Shown piece by piece: positions 17,586 to 26,984 of a DNA stretch of 64,000 nt. Every line of letters begins with the position of its first letter. Position 1 is the stretch's first letter. This DNA is from Chloroflexota bacterium (GTDB lineage: Bacteria; Chloroflexota; Anaerolineae; Aggregatilineales; J027). Both the position numbers and the translations under genes were made by a program. The stretch lies in the NCBI GenBank assembly GCA_024434115.1, contig QMIT01000001.1, forward strand, positions 434,001 to 498,000, given 5' to 3'. A model generated the notes under the pieces. The model saw only the letters and a list, made by a program, of their open reading frames with translations. It made no database searches and was not told where the DNA came from.

Positions 17586-19154
17586 TTAGCCTCCTCGAAT
17601 ATGGACGCTAATGCGGACGGGCAGAATGGGTAGGCGGTTCAAAAATCCGGGCCATGTGCTGATCTCGATGGGTTCGTCAGGGTCAAGTGTATACTGGCGA
17701 TTTAACATCTCACGCGCTTCGTTTTCAGATTTTCCGGCCAAACGATCTCGGACTTCGTTGGCATCAATGGCGACACGAGTGCTGCCATCCACACGCAGCG
17801 TAAGGGCAATGGTTCCATCAGCGGCAGGCGGCTGAATTTGCCCTACGCGAACACTGGCGCGTTCATACAATTCGTTCCCTGCCGTCACAAAAGACGCGAG
17901 ATAGGCATTGGCGATCAAGCGGGCTTCGTCCAAATTGATGACCGTTGTTGCGACGGTGGCTTGCATGGTCAGGCTAACCGAATCCACTGGCTCATTGAGG
18001 GCGGCGCTATAAAAAAGCTGTGGCTCGCCCACAATTTGGAGGTCGGAAATGACATAATATTGGTCAGCGTCGGCGGCGAGTTTTAAGGTGACCTGTGCGT
18101 TGGCGAGGACTTCCTTGCGGGCCAGCGTCACCAAACGGTCATAATCTTGCTGCGTGACAAACGCGGCTTCTCGAACGCCTGCACCAAAAGTCGGGTTGGG
18201 ATTGGTGACAGAAACGCTGCCTTCTAGGGGGCCTGTGACCCGTGCAATTTCACCAATCTCGACATTTCCGCGCAGACCATTAGAATTTTCGAGAGCGCGG
18301 ATGTTGACTTCGATGGTTGCGCCTTGTCGGGCGGGTAGGGCAACATCTTCAAGCGTCTCAAATTGGATAGGGGGGGCATCAATCGTCTGCACGACTGTGC
18401 CAGCGGGGACAAAGGTCGCCAAGCCGGTGTCATTAGTAAAAACGACCTTGCCCTCGGCCAATTCACTTTCGGCGGTGCGGCGTCCGGTGGTTTCGATGGT
18501 CGCTGTACCATCCTGTAAGAACTGGCGTGTTTCCGCCGGGATGCGGTTGCTTTCGGGAATGGCTTGATTGATGGAGGGATCGGCGGTCACATCAATTACT
18601 TCACTGAGTTGGTCGCTGGCGGGGGTAATGGTGACGGTGGCACTGGGTAGGATGGCGTAGATGCCAAACAGCAGCAGCAGCACAGCAGCACCAAACAGCA
18701 CCCCGCGTATGACACGCCGTGCAGCTTGTTTTTTCTGACTTGGCGGTGGTTTGAGGCGAGAGGCGGCCTGCATCAATTCATAGGGGTCATGTTCGGCGTG
18801 GGGGCGGTCTTCCCGATCTACAAATACTTTGTTGCGGGGGCGCTTCCAACGCTGCGTGCGGGCCTGTTCAATGGTAAAAAAGGCCGAGATGTTTAATTCT
18901 TTGGCGTGGGAGGCAATGTCGGGATCGCTGGTGACAAGGGCCAAACGCAAATCACGACGGGCCGCTTCACGCTGGATCAACACAAGATCGAGTTTGCGGC
19001 GCAGGATTTTGCCATTGGCCGGGAACACCAACAGCACCCGTCCGGCATTGACAAATTGTAGGCGGTCACGCACGGACACCACATCATCATAGGGTTCCAA
19101 CTGGATGCGTTGAATTCGTTTTTGGCGGGGAAGATTTTGTTGTGATTGCGCCAT
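17586..19154 (-). CDS. membrane-anchored baseplate-J-like protein
   Basis: A 522-residue protein from the ATG at 19154, which has ggag 10 bases ahead inside the end of the GNAT gene; an upstream TTG at 19178 is less likely. Residues ~15-105 form an alpha/beta domain (DDVVSVRDRLQF, RVLLVFPANGK, RLALVTSDPDIASHA) whose fold I do not recognise. A basic linker and one TM helix (about 148-170) follow, then a long extracytoplasmic beta-rich region. Part of that region (PAGTVVQT, NSNGLRGNVEIGEI) resembles the baseplate J/gp47 core (PF04865). It is not near phage genes, so 'baseplate' describes fold similarity only. Function is unknown. It is co-transcribed with ruvX, whose ribosome site lies at its stop. 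Confidence 0.7.
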   Translation of the reverse strand: MAQSQQNLPRQKRIQRIQLEPYDDVVSVRDRLQFVNAGRVLLVFPANGKILRRKLDLVLIQREAARRDLRLALVTSDPDIASHAKELNISAFFTIEQARTQRWKRPRNKVFVDREDRPHAEHDPYELMQAASRLKPPPSQKKQAARRVIRGVLFGAAVLLLLFGIYAILPSATVTITPASDQLSEVIDVTADPSINQAIPESNRIPAETRQFLQDGTATIETTGRRTAESELAEGKVVFTNDTGLATFVPAGTVVQTIDAPPIQFETLEDVALPARQGATIEVNIRALENSNGLRGNVEIGEIARVTGPLEGSVSVTNPNPTFGAGVREAAFVTQQDYDRLVTLARKEVLANAQVTLKLAADADQYYVISDLQIVGEPQLFYSAALNEPVDSVSLTMQATVATTVINLDEARLIANAYLASFVTAGNELYERASVRVGQIQPPAADGTIALTLRVDGSTRVAIDANEVRDRLAGKSENEAREMLNRQYTLDPDEPIEISTWPGFLNRLPILPVRISVHIRGG

Positions 19155-19159
19155 CGTGC

Positions 19160-19912
19160 CTACTCCGCTGGTCGCCAAACACTGAAATATAACAAGGGCC
19201 GATAACCGTGTGTGGCGTAAAAATGTTTTGCCATCTCAGAGGGTATCAACAAAATGCGGGTGACGCCATTCTCGGCACAGACTTGATGGACACGATTGAG
19301 TAATGCTCCCGCCACACCACGCCGTCGGAAATCGGGCAGGGTGTAGAGATTGTTGATATAGGTGATCTTTGGGACGGTTTGGATTACTTGTATCCAGCCG
19401 ACTGCCTGCCCCTCCATTTTAGCGAAAAATTGGCGGATAGTGGGGTTGCCAACAATATGCACGGGCATGGGTTCGTGTTGCAGATGGGTCTCGTTCACGT
19501 ACATCGCTTGGGCGGGCCGCTTGACTTCAAACACTGCGATTTTAGGAACATCCAATGCTGACGGGGATTCGATGCCGTAGAGGGGGTAGGTGTGCTGATA
19601 TTGAAAGTCTAAATTCGCATAGGTGGTATCGGGGGTTTCATTAGCATGGGCCACATTGAGGACATAGGTCTCGTTGGGTTGGATGAGGTAGGCACGAATG
19701 GCATCTAGCACCGCTGACGGCTCAGCCTCTACCGCGAAAAATTCCATCTGGAAGGAGGCCACTTCCGCATCGCCGTAATAGGCCACCTGTACCGCGCCTA
19801 AATCTTGAGTGGTGGTGTCATAGATGGCGGCGAAAATTTCCGTGTAGGATTTCAGAAATGCTTCGGCGGCCCAACGATTTTTCAATCGGACTCCCATCCC
19901 ATAAAAACCCAC
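19160..19912 (-). CDS. GNAT-family N-acetyltransferase
   Basis: A 250-residue protein with a C-terminal GNAT domain. Motif A is LPDFRRRGVAGALLNRV (about 193-209), after a TYINNLYT strand. The closing FYATHGYRP is typical of the family. The N-terminal ~130 residues are a separate alpha/beta region. The substrate is unknown. Two starts are possible, GTG at 19912 or ATG at 19897, and neither has a strong ribosome site. It lies 42 bases after alaS and 5 bases before the baseplate-J-like start, so it belongs to the alaS operon. Confidence 0.78.
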   Translation of the reverse strand: MGFYGMGVRLKNRWAAEAFLKSYTEIFAAIYDTTTQDLGAVQVAYYGDAEVASFQMEFFAVEAEPSAVLDAIRAYLIQPNETYVLNVAHANETPDTTYANLDFQYQHTYPLYGIESPSALDVPKIAVFEVKRPAQAMYVNETHLQHEPMPVHIVGNPTIRQFFAKMEGQAVGWIQVIQTVPKITYINNLYTLPDFRRRGVAGALLNRVHQVCAENGVTRILLIPSEMAKHFYATHGYRPLLYFSVWRPAE

Positions 19913-19954
19913 AAAAACTTATAGGGCGAACACTGTGTCCGCCCCATTTTTGCA

Positions 19955-22636
19955 TTATTTCGCTAAGAGTTCGGCGACTAATTCGCTGGCACGGGCAAGG
20001 GCGTCATCCAGTCGAGTGGCATCTTTACCGCCTGCTTGGGCCAGATTATCACGCCCACCACCGCCACCGCCGATAATCGCGGCGATTTCCTTGATGACGT
20101 TGCCCGCATGGACACGCTTGGTTAAATCTTTGGTGACAGCGGCAATCAACTGCGGTTTGCCATTTTCGGCGATCATGCCCAAAACCACGACGCCGTTGGT
20201 CGGAATGGCATCGCGGAACCAGTCAGTCATGTGGCGCAGGGTTTCGGGTGAGGTTGGGCTAACACGGCTGACGAGCACATGCACATCATGGAACTGCTGC
20301 GTATTGGAGAGCAGGCCTTTAAATTCGGCCCGCGCCAGACGATCTCGCAGATCGGTGATTTCTTGCTGCTGCTGCTTAATTTGCGTTTGCAGAGCACCGA
20401 CACGATCCGTAATGGCTTCGGCAGAGGTTTGTAATTGGTGGGCCAGCTCATTGACCGTGTTCAGACGATGAGCGGTGAACATGGAGGCTTGTGTGCCCGT
20501 AATGGCCTCGACACGACGGATGCCTTGAGCAATCGCACCCTCTTGGACGATGATAAATGAGCCAATGACGGCGGTATTGTTGACATGGTTGCCGCCGCAG
20601 AGTTCATAACTAAACCGCTGATTATCATTGCCAATCGTAATCGTGCGCACCTGATCGCCATATTTTTCGCCAAAGAGGGCCATCGCACCTTCGGCCTTCG
20701 CTTCATTTAGCGTCTTCCAAACGGCGGTGACGGGCAGATTGGCAAGGATTTCTTGATTGACATCACGCTGCACATCGTTCAATTCGTCAAAGGTCAGGGC
20801 TGCGTCGTGGCTAAAGTCGAAACGTAGGCGGTTGGGGGCAACCAATGAACCCCGCTGCTGGACATGCGTGCCCAGTCGTTTCCGCAGGGCGGCATGGAGC
20901 AGGTGGGTCGCGGTGTGGTTACGCATAATATCCACACGGCGTTCGGCGTCAATGCTGGCGATACAGGGCACATTCGATTGAACAGTGCCCTGTACGACCT
21001 CACCGATATGGATAATCAGACCACCAACGGGGCGGCGCACATCTTCGATGTCAATCAGCCAACCGTCGCCTTCGATGATGCCTGTGTCGCTGACCTGACC
21101 GCCGCTTTCGACGTAGAAGGGAGTACGGTCTAGGACGACTTCGACACGATCCCCAACGGTGGCGGATTCCAGCGGTTGACCATTTTGTAGAAGGGCAACC
21201 AAATTGACCTCTTGGCTATAGGCTCCATAAAGATCGTGGGTGACCTCGGTAAATCCATTGTGGCGCAGATTTTCGAGGGCGCGGGTATAGGCTTCGGCGA
21301 CATCAATATCCCCGAAGAGACTGCCCTTGCTGGAAACTGTGGCGTGTTCTTCCTGCGCGGCTTTGAACCCGGCCTCATCTATTTGATAGCCACGTTCAAC
21401 TACTACGTCACGGGTGACTTCAAAGGGCAGGCCGAGCGTGGCGTGCAGATAAAAAGCCCGTTCGCCGTCGAGCGTGCCACCAGCGGGCAGGGTATCCAAC
21501 ATGGCTTCGAGTTCATTCAGACCGCGATCCATTGTACGCAGGAAGCGGTTTTCTTCGGTGGCGATGGTGCGATAAATCGTCTCGCGGTGTTCCTTCAATT
21601 CAGGATAGGCGTCGCCAAAATTGGCAATCACTACGCCGGACAAATCAGCCAAAAAGGTGGGGGTGTCGAAGGGTAGCTTTTTGCCAAAACGCATGGCCCG
21701 ACGCAGCACCATCCGGCAAACATAATCGCGGCCCTGTGTACCGGGGCGGACGCCATCAGCAATCATGAAACAGGCGGCGCGGAGATGGTCGGCAATGACA
21801 CGGTAGGGCACGTAATTGGCTTGGCGTTCGGCGTCGGTGTGGCCTGTTAATTCTTGGGTAGCGCGAATAATGGGCATGAACAAATCGGTGTCGTAGTTGT
21901 TGTCCTTACCCTGCAAGATGGACACAATGCGCTCTAGGCCAAGCCCGGTATCCACACCTGTTTTGGGTAGGGGGACGCGCGTGCCATCGGGGAGGGCATT
22001 GAATTGCATAAACACCAAGTTCCAAAACTCAAGGAAGCGACCGTCATCGGCATCAAAGGAGGCTTGAGCGGATGCCGTGCCTTGTTCGGGGAATTTGTCC
22101 CAATGAATTTCGGAGGTGTAGCCACACGGGCCAGTATCCCCCATCATCCAAAAATTATCTTTGTCGCCCATTAAACAGACATGGTCAGCAGGCACACCCA
22201 CCACATTGACCCAAATGTCATAGGCTTCTTGGTCGTCCCGATGCACGGTGTAATAGAGCCGTTCTGGGGGCAGACCATAGGCTTGGGTGACAAGGGTATA
22301 GGCAAATTGGCAGGCCTCACGCTTGAAGTATTCGCCAAACGAGAAGTTGCCCAACATTTCAAAAAAAGTGTGATGGCGTGGGCTGGGGCCGACATTATCA
22401 AGGTCGTTGTGTTTGCCGCTGACCCGCATCACTTTTTGCGCGGTGGTGGCGCGGCGATAATCACGGGTTTCCATGCCCAAAAAGACATCTTTGAACTGCA
22501 CCATCCCGGCATTGGTAAAAAGTAGGGTGGGGTCATTGCCGGGGACAAGCGACGAGGAGGCCACGACTTTGTGACTATTTTCTTCAAAAAACTCCAGAAA
22601 CGCCGCCCGAATCTCGGCGCTGGTCATTTGTTTCAT
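19955..22636 (-). CDS. alaS: alanine--tRNA ligase
   Basis: Charges tRNA-Ala with alanine (EC 6.1.1.7), acting in the cytoplasm. The 893-residue length is the normal full size. The class II catalytic core is N-terminal (IRAAFLEFFEENSHKVV, LLFTNAGMVQFKDVFLG, ERIVSILQGKDNNYDTD). The editing domain has the zinc motif HTATHLLHAALR and ELCGGNHV. The C-terminal DHHA1 domain ends with a Gly-rich GGGGGGRDNLAQAGG. It is the first gene of a minus-strand run with GNAT, baseplate-J-like and ruvX. The ATG at 22636 is used here; a second ATG four codons in is possible. No T-box leader is evident. Confidence 0.97.
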   Translation of the reverse strand: MKQMTSAEIRAAFLEFFEENSHKVVASSSLVPGNDPTLLFTNAGMVQFKDVFLGMETRDYRRATTAQKVMRVSGKHNDLDNVGPSPRHHTFFEMLGNFSFGEYFKREACQFAYTLVTQAYGLPPERLYYTVHRDDQEAYDIWVNVVGVPADHVCLMGDKDNFWMMGDTGPCGYTSEIHWDKFPEQGTASAQASFDADDGRFLEFWNLVFMQFNALPDGTRVPLPKTGVDTGLGLERIVSILQGKDNNYDTDLFMPIIRATQELTGHTDAERQANYVPYRVIADHLRAACFMIADGVRPGTQGRDYVCRMVLRRAMRFGKKLPFDTPTFLADLSGVVIANFGDAYPELKEHRETIYRTIATEENRFLRTMDRGLNELEAMLDTLPAGGTLDGERAFYLHATLGLPFEVTRDVVVERGYQIDEAGFKAAQEEHATVSSKGSLFGDIDVAEAYTRALENLRHNGFTEVTHDLYGAYSQEVNLVALLQNGQPLESATVGDRVEVVLDRTPFYVESGGQVSDTGIIEGDGWLIDIEDVRRPVGGLIIHIGEVVQGTVQSNVPCIASIDAERRVDIMRNHTATHLLHAALRKRLGTHVQQRGSLVAPNRLRFDFSHDAALTFDELNDVQRDVNQEILANLPVTAVWKTLNEAKAEGAMALFGEKYGDQVRTITIGNDNQRFSYELCGGNHVNNTAVIGSFIIVQEGAIAQGIRRVEAITGTQASMFTAHRLNTVNELAHQLQTSAEAITDRVGALQTQIKQQQQEITDLRDRLARAEFKGLLSNTQQFHDVHVLVSRVSPTSPETLRHMTDWFRDAIPTNGVVVLGMIAENGKPQLIAAVTKDLTKRVHAGNVIKEIAAIIGGGGGGRDNLAQAGGKDATRLDDALARASELVAELLAK

Positions 22637-22820
22637 TGGAGGGCTATCCTATAAACGAAAATGTTTGAAACGAAAGTTGCCGTCATTATAGGCGACAGAC
22701 CCTTGAATCTCAATAGCGACGGCGCGGAGGCTGTTAGGAAAGCGTTTTAGTTTGGTATCAATCTCTCGAAATTTACACTTTTAGCTGGCGTTGTTGTATA
22801 GATTCAGCGAGAATAATAAA

Positions 22821-22850
22821 TTGAGTTATAGATGCAATTATTAGTATACA
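22821..22850 (+). promoter_or_regulatory. probable promoter of the HEAT-repeat gene
   Basis: TTGAGT (22821-22826), an 18-base spacer and TATACA (22845-22850). The predicted start of transcription is about 15 bases before the ATG at 22873. Confidence 0.45.
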
Positions 22851-22872
22851 GCATCGTAGAGCCTTTTAGGGA

Positions 22873-23793
22873 ATGAATGATTCGGATATGGAACAGTTAA
22901 TTAGCAGCCTGAACGCTCCCAATATCGGGGAACGGATGCGGGCGATTCAGGCACTGGGTAAAAGTCGTGACACCCGCGCCATTGAGCCTTTGATTGCAAC
23001 ATTATCGGACAACACCGTGATGCTGCGGACAGCGGCGGTGAATGCCCTTACGATGATGGGTGAGCCTGCGACGGATGCGCTTATTTTGGCCCTACAAGAA
23101 GAAGATGATTTGCTGCGTACCGGAGCGGCCAAAATCTTGGGAGCGATTGGCGGTACACAGGTGTCACAGGCGCTTCAAATGGCCCTAAGTGATGAAAATA
23201 ATCGGGTACGCGCATTGGCCGCCGAGGGTCTCGGCACGATAGGCGATCCGCAGGCGACCCCGGCCTTGCTTGAATCTCTCGATGATCCAGATAAACAAGT
23301 GGTCGTGCGGGCCGTGACCTCATTGGGCAAATTGCAGGCAGTAGAGGCAGTTGAGCCATTGATTCAACTGGTCGTCGCGCACCACGACATGATTCGACAT
23401 ATGGCGGTGTGGGCGCTGGGGCAAATTGGCGATGCGCGGGCAATTCCGGTGATTTTGCAGGCGCTGGTGGAAGATTCCCAAACCCACCCGATTGATCTGG
23501 GTGCTAATGAACACGATTTTCGAATTTTTGGAAATGATGCAGCGGGGGACGCCAACCGCCCGGATGTGGAAATTGCAGCGTTGGTGAAAATTGGTCAGGC
23601 AGCCCTAGTGCCGCTCTTGAATCTCTTACCCAAAGCGAAGTTGGCTGTTCGTGCCTATGCACTGATGGGGATCGCGCAGATTGATCCAGCCGAAGGGTTG
23701 ATTGCCAGTACCATCGCGCTGGATGATGCCGACCCCTTTGTACGACGGATTGCGTCCCAACTCTATCAACGTTTGTCGCCTCCACAAGATTAA
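22873..23793 (+). CDS. HEAT-repeat protein
   Basis: A 306-residue protein built almost wholly of HEAT/PBS-lyase-like repeats (PF13646). At least six ~31-residue units show the pattern RxxAIxALGxxxDxRAIxPLxxxL, e.g. MRAIQALGKSRDTRAIEPL, VRALAAEGLGTIGDPQATP and IRHMAVWALGQIGDARAIP. These alpha-solenoids act as protein-protein scaffolds; no enzymatic residues are seen. An atypical acidic stretch (about 205-235) with DLGANEHDFRIFGND breaks the repeat. Ribosome site aggga precedes the ATG. It is divergent from alaS and followed by tyrS with its own promoter. The partner is unknown. Confidence 0.82.
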   Translation: MNDSDMEQLISSLNAPNIGERMRAIQALGKSRDTRAIEPLIATLSDNTVMLRTAAVNALTMMGEPATDALILALQEEDDLLRTGAAKILGAIGGTQVSQALQMALSDENNRVRALAAEGLGTIGDPQATPALLESLDDPDKQVVVRAVTSLGKLQAVEAVEPLIQLVVAHHDMIRHMAVWALGQIGDARAIPVILQALVEDSQTHPIDLGANEHDFRIFGNDAAGDANRPDVEIAALVKIGQAALVPLLNLLPKAKLAVRAYALMGIAQIDPAEGLIASTIALDDADPFVRRIASQLYQRLSPPQD

Positions 23794-23804
23794 CCTATCA
23801 GCTT

Positions 23805-23834
23805 TTTCAAACCTCCCCGTCGCTGTGCTATAAT
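23805..23834 (+). promoter_or_regulatory. probable tyrS promoter
   Basis: A perfect TATAAT (23829-23834) with TTTCAA 18 bases upstream (23805-23810), just past the stop of the HEAT gene. Transcription would start near 23841. Confidence 0.6.
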
Positions 23835-23873
23835 GACCCCATTAGCCGCTTTTAATTGGAGGAAATAGTGACA

Positions 23874-25121
23874 ATGACGGGGAAGACACAAGTTCAAGTG
23901 TCAATAGATGAACAAGTGGATGTTCTGATGAGCAACACGGGCTATGGGGACGACCATACCCGTGAAATTATGCGTCAAGAACTGCGTGAACGGTTGATTC
24001 AGGCCGAACGCGAAGGGCGTCCACTACGGGTCTATTGCGGCTATGATCCCCGTACCACCGATCTGCACCTTGGGCATACCATCACGATGCACAAACTCCG
24101 CCAATTTCAGGAATTTGGACACCACGTCATTTTCCTGATCGGGTCATTTACCTCACTGATTGGCGACCCGGATGATGTTAAGGCACGGGAAATCTTGACG
24201 CCGGAAAAAGTGGCGGAAAATGCCCAGACTTATAAGGAACAGGCTTTTAAAATCCTTGACCCCAAGAAAACGGAAGTGCGCCATAACAGCGAATGGCTGG
24301 CGGAACTCGGCTTTTTGGATGTCATCAAACTTGCCCAACATTTTACTGTGCAGCAGTTTTTGGCACGGGAGGGATTTAGCAATCGGCTTGAAGATGGCAA
24401 CCCGATCTACTTGCATGAATTCTTTTACCCATTGATGCAGGGGTATGACCCAATCGGTCTCAAGGCGGATGCACAGGTTGGCGGACAAGACCAGTTGTTT
24501 AACTTAATGGCGGGTCGCCAATTGATGCAAAAACTCGGCGTGCAGCCGCAAGTCGTCATCGCCATGGGAGAGAGCCTGCCGGGGACTGATGGCGTCGAGA
24601 AAATGAGCAAGAGCAAGGGCAACCATATCGCCTTGCTAAGTGAACCCGGCCAGATGTACACCAGTTTGATGAAACTGCCCGACTTTGCCATGCCACTGTA
24701 CTTCAAACTCCTGTTAGGATGGAGTCAAGAGGACGTGGATGATATGATGGTTCGGATTAATCGGGGTGAGGTGGAACCGCAGGAAGTCAAGGCGGGGATG
24801 GCACTCGACATCACGACGATTTTTCATGGCCGGGAAGGGGCTTTGCAGGGGCGCGAGTTTTCGCGCAAGGCTATGCAAGAGGGCGGTATCCCGGATGATA
24901 TTGCTGAACATGCGATACCGTCTGATACGCCGTTGGTGGATTTGCTGGTGGTGACGGGTTTGTGCAAGAGCAAAGGTGATGCCAAACGCCAAATTCAGGG
25001 TGGCGGTGTTCGCCGCGACAGCGACAAGGTGACGGATTTTGATGAGGTCGTGCGCGTGGCGGATTTGCCCACCGTATTGCAATATGGCAAGCGCCATTTC
25101 GTGCGGATTGTCAAAGGCTGA
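23874..25121 (+). CDS. tyrS: tyrosine--tRNA ligase
   Basis: Class I aminoacyl-tRNA synthetase that charges tRNA-Tyr (EC 6.1.1.1). The HIGH motif is HLGHT (after DPRTTDL), the KMSKS motif is EKMSKSKGN, and a C-terminal S4-like RNA-binding domain begins near GLCKSKGDAKRQIQGGGV. About 415 residues, normal for the TyrRS-Z/long form. Start choice: ggagga at 23858-23863 sits 5 bases before a GTG (23868) and 11 before an ATG (23874). I use the ATG, but the GTG is almost as likely. The TTG at 23856 overlaps the ribosome site and is rejected. It is transcribed from its own promoter and ends in a clear hairpin terminator. Confidence 0.96.
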   Translation: MTGKTQVQVSIDEQVDVLMSNTGYGDDHTREIMRQELRERLIQAEREGRPLRVYCGYDPRTTDLHLGHTITMHKLRQFQEFGHHVIFLIGSFTSLIGDPDDVKAREILTPEKVAENAQTYKEQAFKILDPKKTEVRHNSEWLAELGFLDVIKLAQHFTVQQFLAREGFSNRLEDGNPIYLHEFFYPLMQGYDPIGLKADAQVGGQDQLFNLMAGRQLMQKLGVQPQVVIAMGESLPGTDGVEKMSKSKGNHIALLSEPGQMYTSLMKLPDFAMPLYFKLLLGWSQEDVDDMMVRINRGEVEPQEVKAGMALDITTIFHGREGALQGREFSRKAMQEGGIPDDIAEHAIPSDTPLVDLLVVTGLCKSKGDAKRQIQGGGVRRDSDKVTDFDEVVRVADLPTVLQYGKRHFVRIVKG

Positions 25122-25142
25122 TGAATTAAAGAGAACTTGAGA

Positions 25143-25170
25143 ATGGGGAAGTGTATCGCTTCCCCGTTTT
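25143..25170 (+). terminator. intrinsic terminator after tyrS
   Basis: Perfect 7-bp stem GGGGAAG/CTTCCCC, 7-base loop, followed by GTTTT. Confidence 0.8.
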
Positions 25171-25193
25171 AGATTGAGGAGAGGATTAGCGGA

Positions 25194-26348
25194 ATGTCAG
25201 AGATGCCCCCATTTCCAGCGAATGATCCCCAACGGGGAACTATGCAATCACCGCCACCTAATTTTTCGACAGGCCCGTTTTTTCAACCCCCTGTACAGAC
25301 ATCCCCGCCTCAAAAAAGTCGTGGAGAAGCCTCAGTGGTCAATCGGACAGCGCTATGGGTGCTGCTTTCGACATTGGCAGGCATGGCGACGCCCATTTGT
25401 CTATGCGTATGCCTCTGCTTGGGGTCATTTGTGGGGCTATCTACATGGGCGGGTCAACTAGACACAACTCAGGAAACTGGACCAGCGGTTGGCGTGATTG
25501 ACCTCACCGGGCCGATTATCGCAGGGGACAGCCTGTTCAGCGCCTCGACTGGGTATATGCAAGAGCAGTTGAAGTGGATGGAAGAAAGCAACGATGTCAA
25601 AGCGATTGTCATCCGCGCTAACAGCCCCGGTGGTGGAGTTGACCCCAGCGATACGATTTGGCACGAGGTGGCAAAACTGCGGGCTAAGAAACCGATTGTG
25701 GTTTCAGTGCAAGGGATGTGTGCATCGGGTTGTTTATACATTTCGAGCGCGGCGACTGAAATTTGGGCCACGCGCAGTTCGCTGGTCGGCAGCATTGGTG
25801 TCATCTCCACCTTTTTTAATGCCCAAGAACTGTTGGACGATTTGGGAATTGATGTCCAAACGATTGCGACGGGTGAAAATAAAGATTTTGGCAGCATGTT
25901 TCGCCCGCTGACCCCTGAAGAAGAAGAGTATTGGCGCAGTCAGAGCGAAATTTTGCTTACCAATTTCATCCAAGCCGTCGCCAGCCGTCCGGGGTCAACT
26001 TTGACGGAGGATGAAGTGCGCCAATTGGCGACAGGCCGGGTGTGGGTGGCAAGTGACGCTAAAGATCGTGGGCTGGTAGACGAAATTGGTTATGAGGAAG
26101 ATGCGATTCAACGGGCGGCTGATCTGGCGGGTATGTCGTCGTATCGCGTGCAAGAATATCCATTCGCATTTGACTTCTTCAACATTTTTGGGTCGGGTTT
26201 TAGTGCCGCTGAGGGTTTGTCAGAAGGTTATTTTGATATGCCGACGACCCAAGAAATACTCGATAGTTTGCAACAAGCACCGCTGCAATATCGCTATTTT
26301 GGCCCGTATGACGGTGGTCAAAATAGATCACTCGGGCTTGACCGCTAA
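25194..26348 (+). CDS. sppA: signal peptide peptidase SppA-like S49 protease
   Basis: A 384-residue membrane serine protease of family S49 (short, single-domain SppA as in Bacillus). It degrades cleaved signal peptides and other membrane-associated peptides. A Pro-rich cytoplasmic N-terminus (1-50) leads into one TM (about 53-84) with an unusual Cys cluster LCVCLCLG. The catalytic domain follows. The nucleophile is S178 in GMCASGCLYIS and the general base K230 in TGENKDFGSM, with SPGGG at 144-148 shaping the oxyanion region. The Cys residues flanking S178 (C176, C180) replace the usual small or Gly residues. The ATG at 25194 is preceded by a gaggagagg stretch. Confidence 0.88.
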   Translation: MSEMPPFPANDPQRGTMQSPPPNFSTGPFFQPPVQTSPPQKSRGEASVVNRTALWVLLSTLAGMATPICLCVCLCLGSFVGLSTWAGQLDTTQETGPAVGVIDLTGPIIAGDSLFSASTGYMQEQLKWMEESNDVKAIVIRANSPGGGVDPSDTIWHEVAKLRAKKPIVVSVQGMCASGCLYISSAATEIWATRSSLVGSIGVISTFFNAQELLDDLGIDVQTIATGENKDFGSMFRPLTPEEEEYWRSQSEILLTNFIQAVASRPGSTLTEDEVRQLATGRVWVASDAKDRGLVDEIGYEEDAIQRAADLAGMSSYRVQEYPFAFDFFNIFGSGFSAAEGLSEGYFDMPTTQEILDSLQQAPLQYRYFGPYDGGQNRSLGLDR

Positions 26349-26365
26349 ACCATTATAGATAATAA

Positions 26366-26386
26366 CACGGGGCTAAAGCCGCCGTG
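26366..26386. repeat. nested hairpin downstream of sppA
   Basis: Outer CACGG/CCGTG and inner GGC-TAAA-GCC with one bulged G. It is not followed by a T run. It could be an mRNA 3'-end stabiliser or a small palindromic repeat. Confidence 0.4.
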
Positions 26387-26433
26387 CTGAATCTTGCTTG
26401 ACTACAGGCCAGTCAATGTTAAACCCGCTATAG

Positions 26434-26459
26434 ACCCCGGTAAACGAGCCGGGGTTTTT
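26434..26459 (+). terminator. intrinsic terminator after sppA
   Basis: Stem ACCCCGG/CCGGGGT with an 8-base loop and TTTTG tail, 86 bases past the sppA stop and 8 bases from the convergent YciI-like gene. Confidence 0.85.
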
Positions 26460-26466
26460 GTTTGGG

Positions 26467-26802
26467 CTAATCCTCTTTGCCGCGTAGATAACCTTTGCCA
26501 ACCCACCAAGGCATGATTTCGGCAACCAAGTGCCCAATCTTGACATGCGGGTCTTGGGCGATTAATGCTTGGGCTTCTTCAATTGTTGCTGTCTTGAAAA
26601 TCGTAACGCCGCGCAGATTCGCAGTGGGGTCTTCGACGGGGCCGCTGACAAATGTTTTACCATCGGCGCGTAATTTGCCCAAATATTCGACGTGGCGCTT
26701 TTGGCGTTCCTCTAGCTCAGGGCTTGGCTCACCTGTCCAGATTGGGCCTTTGCGTGAAAAGCAGATAAAAAATGTATCCATTTCCATTGGGAAATCAGCC
26801 AT
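26467..26802 (-). CDS. YciI-like protein
   Basis: A 111-residue YCII-related domain protein (PF03795, dimeric alpha/beta ferredoxin-like fold). Typical features: an opening strand DTFFICFSRKGP, the conserved HVEYLGKLRADGKTFVSGP with a His and Gly, and IFKTATIEEAQALIAQDPHV at the C-terminal helix. The family includes proposed hydrolases and cis-enoylacyl isomerase-like proteins, but most members have no proven reaction. The ribosome site agg-ag is 8 bases from the ATG. It is a single gene, convergent with sppA. Confidence 0.86.
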   Translation of the reverse strand: MADFPMEMDTFFICFSRKGPIWTGEPSPELEERQKRHVEYLGKLRADGKTFVSGPVEDPTANLRGVTIFKTATIEEAQALIAQDPHVKIGHLVAEIMPWWVGKGYLRGKED

Positions 26803-26984
26803 GCGTTTGCTCCTATGATTTTTGATAGAACTATCGTTCCATTCAATGATAGGTTCAAAGATGATGCCGTTTCACATTTGCAAGGGCGATCATGTTGGGG
26901 GTGGCAGATATGCTTGACGGACTTGGCAAATTTGGGGCGATGATATTTAATCTATAAAAAAGTCTATTCTGGAGGGGAGTACCC

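Noticed and set aside
17586..19154. Prophage or tail-like particle from the baseplate-J resemblance
   Set aside because: No capsid, tail, portal, integrase or lysis gene is nearby, and the gene is embedded in a housekeeping operon.
19955..22872. T-box riboswitch ahead of alaS
   Set aside because: I looked at the minus strand of 22637-22872 for the T-box core and a terminator hairpin and saw neither.
23856..23873. TTG start for tyrS at 23856
   Set aside because: It overlaps the ribosome site ggagga at 23858; GTG 23868 or ATG 23874 are properly spaced.
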